DNA from: Hyella patelloides LEGE 07179
Lineage (GTDB): Bacteria > Cyanobacteriota > Cyanobacteriia > Cyanobacteriales > Xenococcaceae
DNA: 64,000 nt
Direction of reading: 5' to 3'
Assembly (NCBI RefSeq): GCF_900659865.1
Contig: NZ_LR213770.1
Span: 1-64,000 of the forward strand
The stretch's first letter is position 1, and each line of letters begins with the position of its first letter. The position numbers and the translations under genes were made by a program. Below the pieces are notes generated by a model that had not been told where the DNA came from, ran no database searches, and worked only from the letters and a program-made list of their open reading frames with translations. Positions 47,519 to 55,647 of this stretch are shown here, one piece after another.

Positions 47519-48394
47519 TTAAGCACCATAATTTTTAGAACTAAAGCCAGCATTTAGCGGGCTACCATCATACAAACAAGATACACTTATTTTCAATTTC
47601 TTCCGATGATCGTAGTAAGTATGATAATGAGTTTGTTTTCTGACCAAATCTAATTCAGCAGGATTGATACTGAGTGAAGCTAATACTGGTTCTGAATCAA
47701 ATTCTCGATTTTGGTATTGAGGGGCTGTTTTCTTTATCTCGATATCAACATATTGAATAAAATTTCCTTCAGCTTCCAGTACCATATGACAATCATCAGT
47801 ATCTACAATGATATTGCCTACTTCGTTTGGTTCTCGATCAACTTCTTGGGCTGCATTGGCAATTGTCATTCCCAAATATTGAAATGGTCTATGAAATGGC
47901 TTGCTAAACAGGGCAAGATTAATAAGATCGGCTTTATCTAAAGCATCATGCAAACTAGAAGCAGTGATGTTGCTTTCTAAAGCTCTCTGGTTAAAGACCA
48001 CACCAATGCTATTTACAAGCTTTTTAAAAGCATCTTCATAGTTTGCCTCATCTGTAAAATCAACGTAGAGCTTTCCAAGTAGAAACCCTGGTAGTTCACA
48101 CTTTTGGTACATTATCGGAAGAACTTTTACTTTTTTGCCATAGATTTCTTGGTTCATTGCTACATCTATTTCTCGCTGAACCCAAGATGATGCTATTGAA
48201 TTGGGAGATAAAATAACTGCTACGTAGTCAACTTCATCTAAGCCACTTCTAATCTTTTCTATTAATGACTCACCGACTTTAATTTCAGCCTCATCAAGCC
48301 AGTATCTAACTCCATGATTATCTAAATCTCTAGCAAGTTCTTTAACAAATGGTTTGTCTTTTGAGTTATGACTAAGAAAAACACTTACTTTCAT
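47519..48394 (-). CDS. TIR-domain protein
   Basis: The 291-residue protein has an N-terminal TIR domain (1-135): SVFLSHNSKDKPFVKELARDL, YWLDEAEIKVGESL, VAVILSPNSIASSWVQREIDVAM. Glu75 sits at the position of the catalytic Glu of NADase TIR domains. The C-terminal 150 residues (HDALDKADLINLALFSKPF, VDREPNEVGNIIVDTDDCHMVLEAEG) are not a family I know and may sense a trigger. Bacterial TIR proteins often act in phage defence by consuming NAD or making cADPR-type signals. It lies between gltD-end copies C and D. Confidence 0.88.
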   Translation of the reverse strand: MKVSVFLSHNSKDKPFVKELARDLDNHGVRYWLDEAEIKVGESLIEKIRSGLDEVDYVAVILSPNSIASSWVQREIDVAMNQEIYGKKVKVLPIMYQKCELPGFLLGKLYVDFTDEANYEDAFKKLVNSIGVVFNQRALESNITASSLHDALDKADLINLALFSKPFHRPFQYLGMTIANAAQEVDREPNEVGNIIVDTDDCHMVLEAEGNFIQYVDIEIKKTAPQYQNREFDSEPVLASLSINPAELDLVRKQTHYHTYYDHRKKLKISVSCLYDGSPLNAGFSSKNYGA

Positions 48395-48480
48395 CTACAC
48401 AATCACTCCATCCAAACAGTTAGATTAGCTTCCATATTTTAGTGCATAGAAAATCCAAAATAATCAAGCGATCGCTTTAC

Positions 48481-48544
48481 TTGTAACGCAAATGAAACCA
48501 CGACAAGTTGTTATATTTTCAAGATGTCCCAAAATTAAATAAGC
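48481..48544. repeat. 64-bp left-flank repeat before copy D
   Basis: This is the second copy of the 64-bp flank, matching 47232-47295 gaplessly. It is upstream of the TIR gene and next to copy D. Confidence 0.8.
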
Positions 48545-48628
48545 CTAGTAGTTTGGGCATTTAACGAAGGTCGCGGTGTGGCTCATGAATGCGATCGCTA
48601 TTTAAGGGGAAGTACTGATTTACCTTAA
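48545..48628 (+). repeat. gltD 3'-end repeat, copy D
   Basis: The best-preserved downstream copy is 84 bp. It encodes [20 protein letters not shown] then RGSTDLP and a stop, with the frame fully intact. It is followed by the same GGTGGGCAA...TTGCCCACC flank (48629-48724) as the resident gltD end, so D plus its flank may mark the original chromosomal junction. Confidence 0.92.
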
Positions 48629-48739
48629 GTTTAACAAGCTTTGTAGGGTGGGCAAAAAAACCAGAATATACGAACTTTTTCAACATAGGTATGTTGCCCA
48701 CCAATTATTAAAAATAAGTATTCCAATTCACAGTGAATT

Positions 48740-50170
48740 TTATAGTTTACTACGATATTTTGCTGCCATTATTTCGGCATTTCTATAAACTAATTGTGGG
48801 TCTTTGAGCATATTTCCTGGCTCTATTTCGAGTTCTTTTGTAGAAACTGCAACACGCCCTTTGTAGATATCCATAGAAACAACAATTGCTTTTATTTCAT
48901 CATCAACTTTAAAAATATTGTTCAAATCTTCGGAGCTTATAGAAATTTGGGAAACTTCAGAAATATGCAACAAAACAGCAAGATTATCTGTATAAATAAA
49001 TAAGCCATATTCTTTGATTGCAAGTATTTTTCCTATTATTAGATTGCCAACTTGAAGCTGTTCTAATCTTAATTTAACTAAAGCTTTTCGGTTACTAACT
49101 ACTATTCTGGATCGCTCTTTGTCAAATTCTAAAAATTGTAAAGGTATTTTTCTCTCTAACACCTCTTTTTCTGTAATATTATTTCCTAGATGATTAGCAG
49201 GAAGAAAAGCTATTACTCCTTCAACCCTTACTATATACCCATTTCCTCTGCCAGTTTCTTTGATTGATGGAGGGTAAAATATTACATCTTCTTCTTGCAT
49301 TTGTTCAACTCTTTTTAAACCTATTTCATAATCTATATCCCTACGAGATAAAGCGAGAGTATGAGAACCATCTCGATAAATAACCAAGATTCTAAATTCG
49401 CGAATTAAATTAAGATGTAAAACTTCTTCGCAAGATTTAGCTTGAAGTGAAATATCTCTTAATGCAACATAAGCAGGTTTTTCTGCCGAAACATCAACGA
49501 AAGCATAATCTTTTTCTATTTTAATTACTTTTCCGACAACTACATCACCAAAAGCATATGGTTGTTGAGTAATTGAATTATCTATTAACGAAGTATTATC
49601 TCTATCAATAGTGTTTGGATTGTTTGTACAATGCTTATTATCTGATACTGCCCAACAATGACTAACCACTATATAATTATAATTATAGTTATCATTTTCT
49701 TGCTTTATCAAGATTACTTTACAAGGTATTGTTGTTCCAACTAATTCTTGATTTGGTGTTTTGGTTTTGAGATGAATATTAGAAATAATAAAGCTTTTAT
49801 TCTCTACTATAACTGATACTCCATACTCGAAAGCTTGAAAAACTTTGATATATACCGTTACATTTTCTATGGCTAACTGCTCTAGTCTTTTTTTCGATCT
49901 TGAGGACTCAAGGTCAACAATTGAAAGATAAAGTTCGTCATAATTATAATATTCAGCACCACAATCTCTTACAACTAAAAACTCATAAGTTTGATTAAGC
50001 TGCAAAACCTCTTCAATTGATTCTATTTCTTGAGTAGATGCAACCTCTTTAATAATATGAACTGGCTCACAGCCTTCTATTTCAATTAAAGCTTTTGATG
50101 GCTCAATTTCAATGACTTTGCCTAAGACAATATCACCACGTTTAAATTTTCTACTGAGTTGGTCATTCAC
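48740..50170 (-). CDS. Expanded ribosomal protein S1-like paralogue
   Basis: The 476-residue protein is built of S1 (OB-fold) repeats. Residues about 208-476 follow cyanobacterial RpsA: FGDVVVGKVIKIEKDYAFVDV, RRDIDYEIGLKRVEQMQEEDV, PLQFLEFDKERSRIVVSNRKALV, IKEYGLFIYTDNLAVLLHISEVSQI and the ending PQLVYRNAEIMAAKYRSKL. Residues 1-200 look like a second, degenerate copy of the first two repeats (RGDIVLGKVIEIEPSKALIEIEG, SKKRLEQLAIENVTV). Normal cyanobacterial S1 is about 330 residues, so this is an accessory paralogue, not the housekeeping gene. It lies in the gltD-end array after TIR and macro genes. Confidence 0.82.
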   Translation of the reverse strand: MNDQLSRKFKRGDIVLGKVIEIEPSKALIEIEGCEPVHIIKEVASTQEIESIEEVLQLNQTYEFLVVRDCGAEYYNYDELYLSIVDLESSRSKKRLEQLAIENVTVYIKVFQAFEYGVSVIVENKSFIISNIHLKTKTPNQELVGTTIPCKVILIKQENDNYNYNYIVVSHCWAVSDNKHCTNNPNTIDRDNTSLIDNSITQQPYAFGDVVVGKVIKIEKDYAFVDVSAEKPAYVALRDISLQAKSCEEVLHLNLIREFRILVIYRDGSHTLALSRRDIDYEIGLKRVEQMQEEDVIFYPPSIKETGRGNGYIVRVEGVIAFLPANHLGNNITEKEVLERKIPLQFLEFDKERSRIVVSNRKALVKLRLEQLQVGNLIIGKILAIKEYGLFIYTDNLAVLLHISEVSQISISSEDLNNIFKVDDEIKAIVVSMDIYKGRVAVSTKELEIEPGNMLKDPQLVYRNAEIMAAKYRSKL

Positions 50171-50212
50171 AATACCTTTTATATATTTTGAGAAACAGTA
50201 AACAAAGCGTTT

Positions 50213-50436
50213 ATACCAAATCCGAATTACATACCCAGTTTATAAGCAGTTGGACAAAATTAATTTCCTAGTTGAGGGAGGCAATAGGCACGCTTGTAAT
50301 AGGCAATAGAGAAAGCTAAATGTGTAATTAATTCTGTCTGGGTACTTAGATGAAACCATTAAACCTTGTAGAGACGTATCATGATACGTCTCTACACTAA
50401 ATATTTATTGGGGGTTTTACTAAACGGATTTGGTAT
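50213..50436. mobile_element. Composite repeat with 12-bp terminal inverted repeats
   Basis: ATACCAAATCCG (50213-50224) and CGGATTTGGTAT (50425-50436) are perfect inverted ends of a 224-bp element without ORF. Inside lie the second 106-bp MITE-like copy (50243-50348) and a 30-bp perfect palindrome (50367-50396, half-arm TGTAGAGACGTATCA). This looks like one small element inserted into another. It sits upstream of the S1-like gene. Confidence 0.7.
50243..50348 (-). mobile_element. 106-bp MITE-like repeat, copy 2
   Basis: This is the same 106-bp element as 39789-39894, in reverse orientation and nearly identical, with only a few differences. It is bounded by TA and nested in the 224-bp composite repeat. 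The high identity suggests recent movement or gene conversion. Confidence 0.8.
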
Positions 50437-50566
50437 TAATATTGATGCTTCAATAATTAAAATTATAAAGTGCGCTGTTAATAGTGAATTTTGGGGAACA
50501 AACTAAACTCTAGTCAAGCCAAGTAAGATAGCTTTTAGTTATTACTAATAAAGTTTTAGCTAAAAG

Positions 50567-52672
50567 CTAATTCAGAGAAACAGACCAGGTTGGTATTGTT
50601 CCCTTACCTGGAATTTCTATATCAGAAATAGATTTAAACTCATAAACATCGGTTAAGCGAGCATAAACATCCTCTGTGACTTGTACCATATCTTCTGCGC
50701 CTCTAACTTGTAAACGATGAGCAATATTAACAGTATCTCCCCAAAGATCGTAGATAAATTTACTTCTACCGATAATACCAGCTACGACTTCTCCTGAATT
50801 AACACCAATACGAATTTTGAGATTAATATTACGATCGCGGTTAAAACTACGTAAAATTCTAATCATTTCTAAGGCAAAATCTACCACCCTTTTATTATGG
50901 TCAATACGAGGTACAGATAAACCACTTACTGCCATATAACCACTACCAATAGTTTTTACTTTTTCTACTCCATAAAGCTCTGCTGCTTCATCAAAAGCAA
51001 TTACTAATTCATTCAGAAAAGCCACTATTTCATTAGCAGATAAATTATCACATAATTCGGTAAATCCCGATAAATCGGCGAATAACACTGTTACATTAGG
51101 AAAGCTATCGGCAATATCTTCTTCTCCTTCTTTCAAGCGATTAGCTACTGGTTCGGGTAAAATACTTAAGAGTAATTTTTCGTTTTCTTTTTCTCTTTCT
51201 TTAACTAATTGCTGTTGGTGATGAAGATTCTCCACCATTTCGTTAAAAGAATGCGCCATCAGACGAAATTCATCTTTTGCTTTTACCTGGACTTTGACAT
51301 CAGTTTCCCCTGCACCTACTTGTTTAAAACCTTTAGTTAACTTACGAATGGGACGAACAAATTGATGAGAGAAAAAACCTGCGATCGCTGTTACCAGTAA
51401 GACTATAATACTAGTAGAAAATAAAACTCTGCGTCCAAATTGTAAAATGGGAGCAAGGGCTTCACTGCGATTGATTTGAGCAATTATCGCCCAATCTAAG
51501 CCATTGATTTCTAAAGGGCTGTAAGCATTTAAAGTGGTAACTCCTCGATAATCTTCTCCAATGTTCGTGTCGGTTTGTCCTGATAGAGCTTCTTCGACGG
51601 CTTCAGTCTTGATTTCTTGGTAAAAAACGGTAGTGCCAAGTTGTCGTATGTGTTCAACTTCTTCTTGAGGTAAACCATAGTTTGTAATTGCTTGTAAATA
51701 GCCTTTGGGATCTTCAATTAAAAAGCGCGAAGTGCTTCGCATCTTACGATCTTCACCCACTAAATAGGTTTCTCCCGACTCGCCCAAGCCATCTCTTTGC
51801 CAATTTTGATTCCCCGTCATTACCGTGTTAATTTCATCAACAGAGATTTGAAAAGCCAGCACCCCGATTAATCCTGAATCATCAAAAATGGGACTAGCAA
51901 TAAAAGCAGCAGGTACAGCATAGGAAGCTCGATAAGGCTCAAAATCACTGACAGCAACAAAACCAGGACTGGGATTTTTCTGGATTTCTCGGACTACACT
52001 AGCTAAACCACTGGTAAGATATGGTCCATCATAAATGTTGGTGGCAAAGTCAGCTTCTTTATCTACAGAATAAACAATATCTCCTGTATCGATATCAATC
52101 AGAAACATATCATAGTAGCCGAATTCGTCAACGAAGTCGCGATAAACAGATTGAATTCTTTGGTTAATCTCACTATATTTACTACCATCCATCGGGTCTT
52201 GTAAAAATTGTTTTTGCCCTACAGGGTTACTGTTATTTGCTATGTAGTGATACTGTAAATAGCGAGCGGTGTTGCTTTTGGGTAGATAAGAAAAAAGTAA
52301 AGGTGTACCTTTAACATTTTTAGCCAATCTGGGTAAAAACTCTTGCTCGTAATAGGTTTTTAGTTTGTTATTCCACTCTGGATTGACAGGTTGTTGTTTG
52401 AGTTCTTGGTAAGCTTCTTGAAACTCTCTCATCGTATTGGGGATGCTCGGCATCTCGCTAATAGTTTGTACCTGAGAGCGTAAATTTTTAAAATAGGTTT
52501 CTATTTGATAGGCTTTTGATTCTCTAAGAGAAGTTAACTGATTAAAAATACTTTGACTAAGAGCTTGTTGACCGCTACTATAACCAATATAAGCGATCGC
52601 TATTATCGAGCTAATAGATACTGCTAACAGCATCAGCATCAGCTTGGACTGAATACTTAATTTTCCAATCAA
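50567..52672 (-). CDS. Class III nucleotidyl cyclase with extracellular sensor and HAMP
   Basis: The 701-residue membrane protein has TM1 (about 10-32), a large dCache-like periplasmic sensor (about 40-400), TM2 (about 410-436), HAMP (to about 490) and a class III cyclase domain (about 525-695). The cyclase has VLFADLSGFT with the first metal Asp and YDLWGDTVNIAHRL with the Asn and Arg of the transition-state pair. The second metal site, normally KTIGDAYM, reads KTIGSGYMAV, with Ser for Asp. Cyclase activity may be lost or altered. It might feed the nucleotide-binding MscS channel, but that is speculation. Confidence 0.9.
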   Translation of the reverse strand: MIGKLSIQSKLMLMLLAVSISSIIAIAYIGYSSGQQALSQSIFNQLTSLRESKAYQIETYFKNLRSQVQTISEMPSIPNTMREFQEAYQELKQQPVNPEWNNKLKTYYEQEFLPRLAKNVKGTPLLFSYLPKSNTARYLQYHYIANNSNPVGQKQFLQDPMDGSKYSEINQRIQSVYRDFVDEFGYYDMFLIDIDTGDIVYSVDKEADFATNIYDGPYLTSGLASVVREIQKNPSPGFVAVSDFEPYRASYAVPAAFIASPIFDDSGLIGVLAFQISVDEINTVMTGNQNWQRDGLGESGETYLVGEDRKMRSTSRFLIEDPKGYLQAITNYGLPQEEVEHIRQLGTTVFYQEIKTEAVEEALSGQTDTNIGEDYRGVTTLNAYSPLEINGLDWAIIAQINRSEALAPILQFGRRVLFSTSIIVLLVTAIAGFFSHQFVRPIRKLTKGFKQVGAGETDVKVQVKAKDEFRLMAHSFNEMVENLHHQQQLVKEREKENEKLLLSILPEPVANRLKEGEEDIADSFPNVTVLFADLSGFTELCDNLSANEIVAFLNELVIAFDEAAELYGVEKVKTIGSGYMAVSGLSVPRIDHNKRVVDFALEMIRILRSFNRDRNINLKIRIGVNSGEVVAGIIGRSKFIYDLWGDTVNIAHRLQVRGAEDMVQVTEDVYARLTDVYEFKSISDIEIPGKGTIPTWSVSLN

Positions 52673-52715
52673 ATCTTATAATCCCTATTGACTTGATAAA
52701 TAGTTGGACTTGTAA

Positions 52716-52970
52716 CTAAGTTACTATACTGGAGTGAGCAGCGACGATCTGCCAAATATCACTAGAATCAAGACTCCAAACACGGGTAAATCGAAAATCA
52801 TTATCAGATGTAATGCCTGCGTAGCTACCTACTAAATGTACTCGGACGGTGACAACTGCAACCTTTCCTATCAATTGAATCTGTTGCTCAGAAGGCTTTA
52901 ACACTTCTATTTTCAGTATTCCAGATTGATGGGCAGTGAGATCGTCTTGTTTTCCTAATACTTGACCAAG
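52716..52970 (-). pseudogene. NTF2/DUF4440-like gene, C-terminal half
   Basis: The minus strand encodes LGQVLGKQDDLTAHQSGILKI and on through VAVVTVRVHLVGSYAG, DFRFTRVW and WQIVAAHSSIVT. This is the C-terminal two-thirds of a small SnoaL/DUF4440-type protein. The N-terminal third is found 632 bp away at 53603-53725 on the same strand. The gene is therefore split by an insertion. An internal ATG (52904) would give a 62-residue remnant that is unlikely to fold. Confidence 0.75.
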
Positions 52971-53602
52971 TTGACACTCTCCGCACTCTCTAGTGACAGA
53001 GATTCTTAAGAGATAAGAATCCTTAAAGGGCTTGCCAAAAACCCGCTACTCTCTCGCCTAAAACTAGGTCTGAGCATACTTTTAAACTTAATTGTACTTG
53101 GCTATGTTTATCTATTTTGTTTCGCTCATCCTAAAAGCTTTACTTGTAAAGGCTAGGAGCAGAGTGTTAACCACCAAGTTGGGGATTTCCCCCACCTACC
53201 TTTTAACTGCAACGTCCAATTACTGGGAGTCTCACCCACAATTTAGAAGTCTGTGCGACTTGCCAAGTATGAGTATTTTACCATATTTCACTTACGGCTA
53301 AAGCCGTTCAACGATTGTTCCTCCGCGCTTAAATCTAGACGCGGTTTCCCAATTACCAAGCTGCCTTCAGCAGCTAAAGTAGCAAGTAGCAAATAGCCCT
53401 AAAGGACTCGCTATCGCGTCGCAGTAGCAAGTAATATCTATAGCTCCCAGAACATGGTATAAAGCCTCCTAGATGAGTGAGGAAAATATAAAAAGATAAT
53501 TCAATTCAAGAATCCTCGCTCCTTCGCCTCAGAGGTAGAACTTGCTACATGAAGCACTGCTTTGCGCGAAGCGCGGGGTACTTGCTACTTTTGAAGTATC
53601 CC
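52971..53602. mobile_element. 632-bp insertion splitting the DUF4440-like gene
   Basis: The inserted DNA has no intact ORF. Near its left edge is a hairpin GATTCTTA-AGAGA-TAAGAATC (about 53001-53021). In the middle, CGGCTAAAGCCG (53295-53306) is followed at once by TTCAAC, the layout of an IS200/IS605-type right end with a subterminal hairpin. The right part contains a GCCCTAAAGGACTCGC repeat (53396-53411) and AGTAGCAAGT units. It is probably a decayed or non-autonomous IS200/IS605 relic plus later repeats; the family assignment is tentative. Confidence 0.45.
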
Positions 53603-53725
53603 ATGATTCGTAAAAACAAGTTCGGGTGCAAGCAATTTATTGAGCGTATCGACATCGGAATGAAGCATTGCAAGCCTGAGCTTTTCTTCAGCTTCGAGAA
53701 TCTGTGTTTTAATCGAATTGCTCAT
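53585..53725 (-). pseudogene. NTF2/DUF4440-like gene, N-terminal third
   Basis: From an ATG at 53725 the minus strand reads MSNSIKTQILEAEEKLRLAM, then HSDVDTLNKLLAPELVFTNH, where homology ends at 53603. Five insertion-derived codons and a TAG follow. The break TNH / LGQVLGKQDD matches the usual continuity of this family, so the two halves were one gene of about 125 residues. Confidence 0.75.
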
Positions 53726-53979
53726 GGATTCTTCTGTGTAGGGCTTTGTCAACTTTATTTTGCTGGGTAATTTTTCAACTTTTACAGCTTCCTTTAACCT
53801 TTTCCCCTTTCCCTTTACCCGTCAATTTTTAATTGACAGAACAGTAGGTCTTTTAGCTCTTTACAAGACTATTATAGATATCGAATATAGATATCGAAAC
53901 AGGATAGAAGTAGCAACTAGCAATTTTTCTCGAAAAATAATTTATGATCTTCCCCATATCTTGAGGTGTTGCCTATTCC

Positions 53980-55647
53980 CTATTCCCCTTTTCCCTCTGA
54001 ATCTTTTGGTTCAAAAACGGGACAATAGCCTTCAGGAATTACCTTAAAACCATAGAGGGGAGAGCCTGGATTCCAGCACCTTTGACTGCGATAATGAAGG
54101 CAGGTTTGGCAACAATCTAAATCCTCCGCTATAGTGGGGTCTTGATTGGAGTAGAGTAATTCTCTTTGTGGTATACCTCTTAAAGTTAGCTCATCTCCTT
54201 GCCAACGTGCTTCCACAATTCCTGTATCGGCAAATTTATTCCAACGAGAATCGTTATTTAAACTATCGGGAAAAGTAATTCTAATGTAAGAATTACCTTC
54301 GTTGATTTCTCCTTCGTAGTGAGTGGGAGTAGGGTTTTTGGGTTGAATAAAGCGATCGCCGATAGGCAATTCTAGTAGTTTATCATTACTAGGAGAGTGG
54401 ATTTGATAGCGATTACACAATTCTTCTAAACTAGCTAATTCTAGGAGATAATTTGCCAAACCATGAACTAAAATAACGTGTTGAGGGCGCAAATTGTGGA
54501 TTAATTGGGTAGTATTGCGACCATCACTATGTTCTGCTAGCAAATATGTTTCTTGAGTAATCCATTCTTGTCTTTTTACCAAACGTATTCTGTTTTTTTC
54601 AAAATTTGTGGTGTCTACATGGGAACTTTCAGGAAATAAAATTAACCATTTACCAGCTTTAGAAGAGATATAAGACAACAAATCTTCTTTACGATCTACC
54701 AAGACAATGCAAGGGAATTTTCCTTGGAAGATGTCTTCTGCATCGTTTATCTGGCGCATTCGGGGACAAACTCGATCGTCCCAAAATAAAGATTGGTGTT
54801 TGGCAAAATTCTGTACTGAAGCGGGAAATTGCGATAGTAAATCGAGATAAATATTACAGGCTTTGGCGACATTGGCATCTACCCAAATATCTAAATCGCG
54901 TCCTGTAAACTGATGATGGGAGCGCAATAGTTTTAAGATTTCTTGTCCCAAACCAATCGCAGCTACAGGTAACAAGACATTAACCCCAGACATTAAAGCG
55001 AGGTTAATTCTTGACATCAGTTGCTTTTCTTGCTGACGACGATGGGGATGACGCACCGTACCATAGCTACCTTCAATGATTAAAACATCAGGAGCCAAAC
55101 CCCGCATATTTTCAATGGAAAGTCCTTCTACTAGCTGAAAGTTAGACAGGGAAAAATCACCCGTATACATCACTTTATAGTCTTTCTGGCTAGTCTTATA
55201 AGTGATTAAAATTGCAGCAGCACCAGGTAAATGTCCTGCGGGAAAGATCTCTAATTGTAAGTTTTTGCCAATGGTTACTGGCGATTGCCAAGGGAGAGTG
55301 TGTAACTGTTTCTCAACCTCAGTGGTCATTTCTTCTGACCAATGAAGGGGTAACAGTTTGGCAGTAACTTCACTGGTATAAATAGGAAGATCGGGAAAAG
55401 CTTGGCTTAGTTGTGGTAAACCGCGACAATGATCCGTATGGGCATGGGAACAAAAAATTAATTCTGCGGGCGATTTTAACGATTTTTGTAGAGCTTCCAG
55501 ATCTGCGATCCCACAGTCTAAGATAATACGGTGTTCCCCTATATTTAATAATAAACAAACGCCCTCGCGATCGTGACCTACCCCATACGGGAAACAAGAT
55601 AAATTAATGGAGTTATTGTCAACATTACCAATGCGAGTTTTGCTCAT
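53980..55647 (-). CDS. Metallo-beta-lactamase fold hydrolase, beta-CASP-like
   Basis: The 555-residue protein has the zinc motif FCSHAHTDHCRG, later histidines in FPAGHLPGAAAILI, YTGDFSLSNFQLVEG, and a beta-CASP-like insert (about 205-380) with VLLPVAAIGLGQEILKLL. HNLRPQHVILVHG supplies the last motif. A C-terminal extension (about 430-555) ends with a cysteine set CCQTCLHYRSQRCWNP and GYCPVF that could bind a metal. It is likely an RNA-processing exonuclease/CPSF-like enzyme. Its neighbours give no further clue. Confidence 0.82.
   Translation of the reverse strand: MSKTRIGNVDNNSINLSCFPYGVGHDREGVCLLLNIGEHRIILDCGIADLEALQKSLKSPAELIFCSHAHTDHCRGLPQLSQAFPDLPIYTSEVTAKLLPLHWSEEMTTEVEKQLHTLPWQSPVTIGKNLQLEIFPAGHLPGAAAILITYKTSQKDYKVMYTGDFSLSNFQLVEGLSIENMRGLAPDVLIIEGSYGTVRHPHRRQQEKQLMSRINLALMSGVNVLLPVAAIGLGQEILKLLRSHHQFTGRDLDIWVDANVAKACNIYLDLLSQFPASVQNFAKHQSLFWDDRVCPRMRQINDAEDIFQGKFPCIVLVDRKEDLLSYISSKAGKWLILFPESSHVDTTNFEKNRIRLVKRQEWITQETYLLAEHSDGRNTTQLIHNLRPQHVILVHGLANYLLELASLEELCNRYQIHSPSNDKLLELPIGDRFIQPKNPTPTHYEGEINEGNSYIRITFPDSLNNDSRWNKFADTGIVEARWQGDELTLRGIPQRELLYSNQDPTIAEDLDCCQTCLHYRSQRCWNPGSPLYGFKVIPEGYCPVFEPKDSEGKGE

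Noticed and set aside
46364-48628. Classical integron or integrase-bearing genomic island at gltD
   Set aside because: No integrase gene, no attI or attC-like folded sites; the repeated sequence is a protein-coding 3' end. Only the insertion-site idea was kept.
53092-53301. 69-codon ORF inside the insertion
   Set aside because: It crosses hairpin and IS-end-like sequence, and the translation shows no protein-like conservation that I recognise.
53549-53770. 73-codon plus-strand ORF
   Set aside because: It is antisense to the N-terminal third of the DUF4440-like gene, whose minus-strand translation is clearly the real one.
53760-54047. 95-codon plus-strand ORF
   Set aside because: It overlaps the 3' end of the beta-CASP-like gene and reads through pyrimidine-rich repeat sequence.
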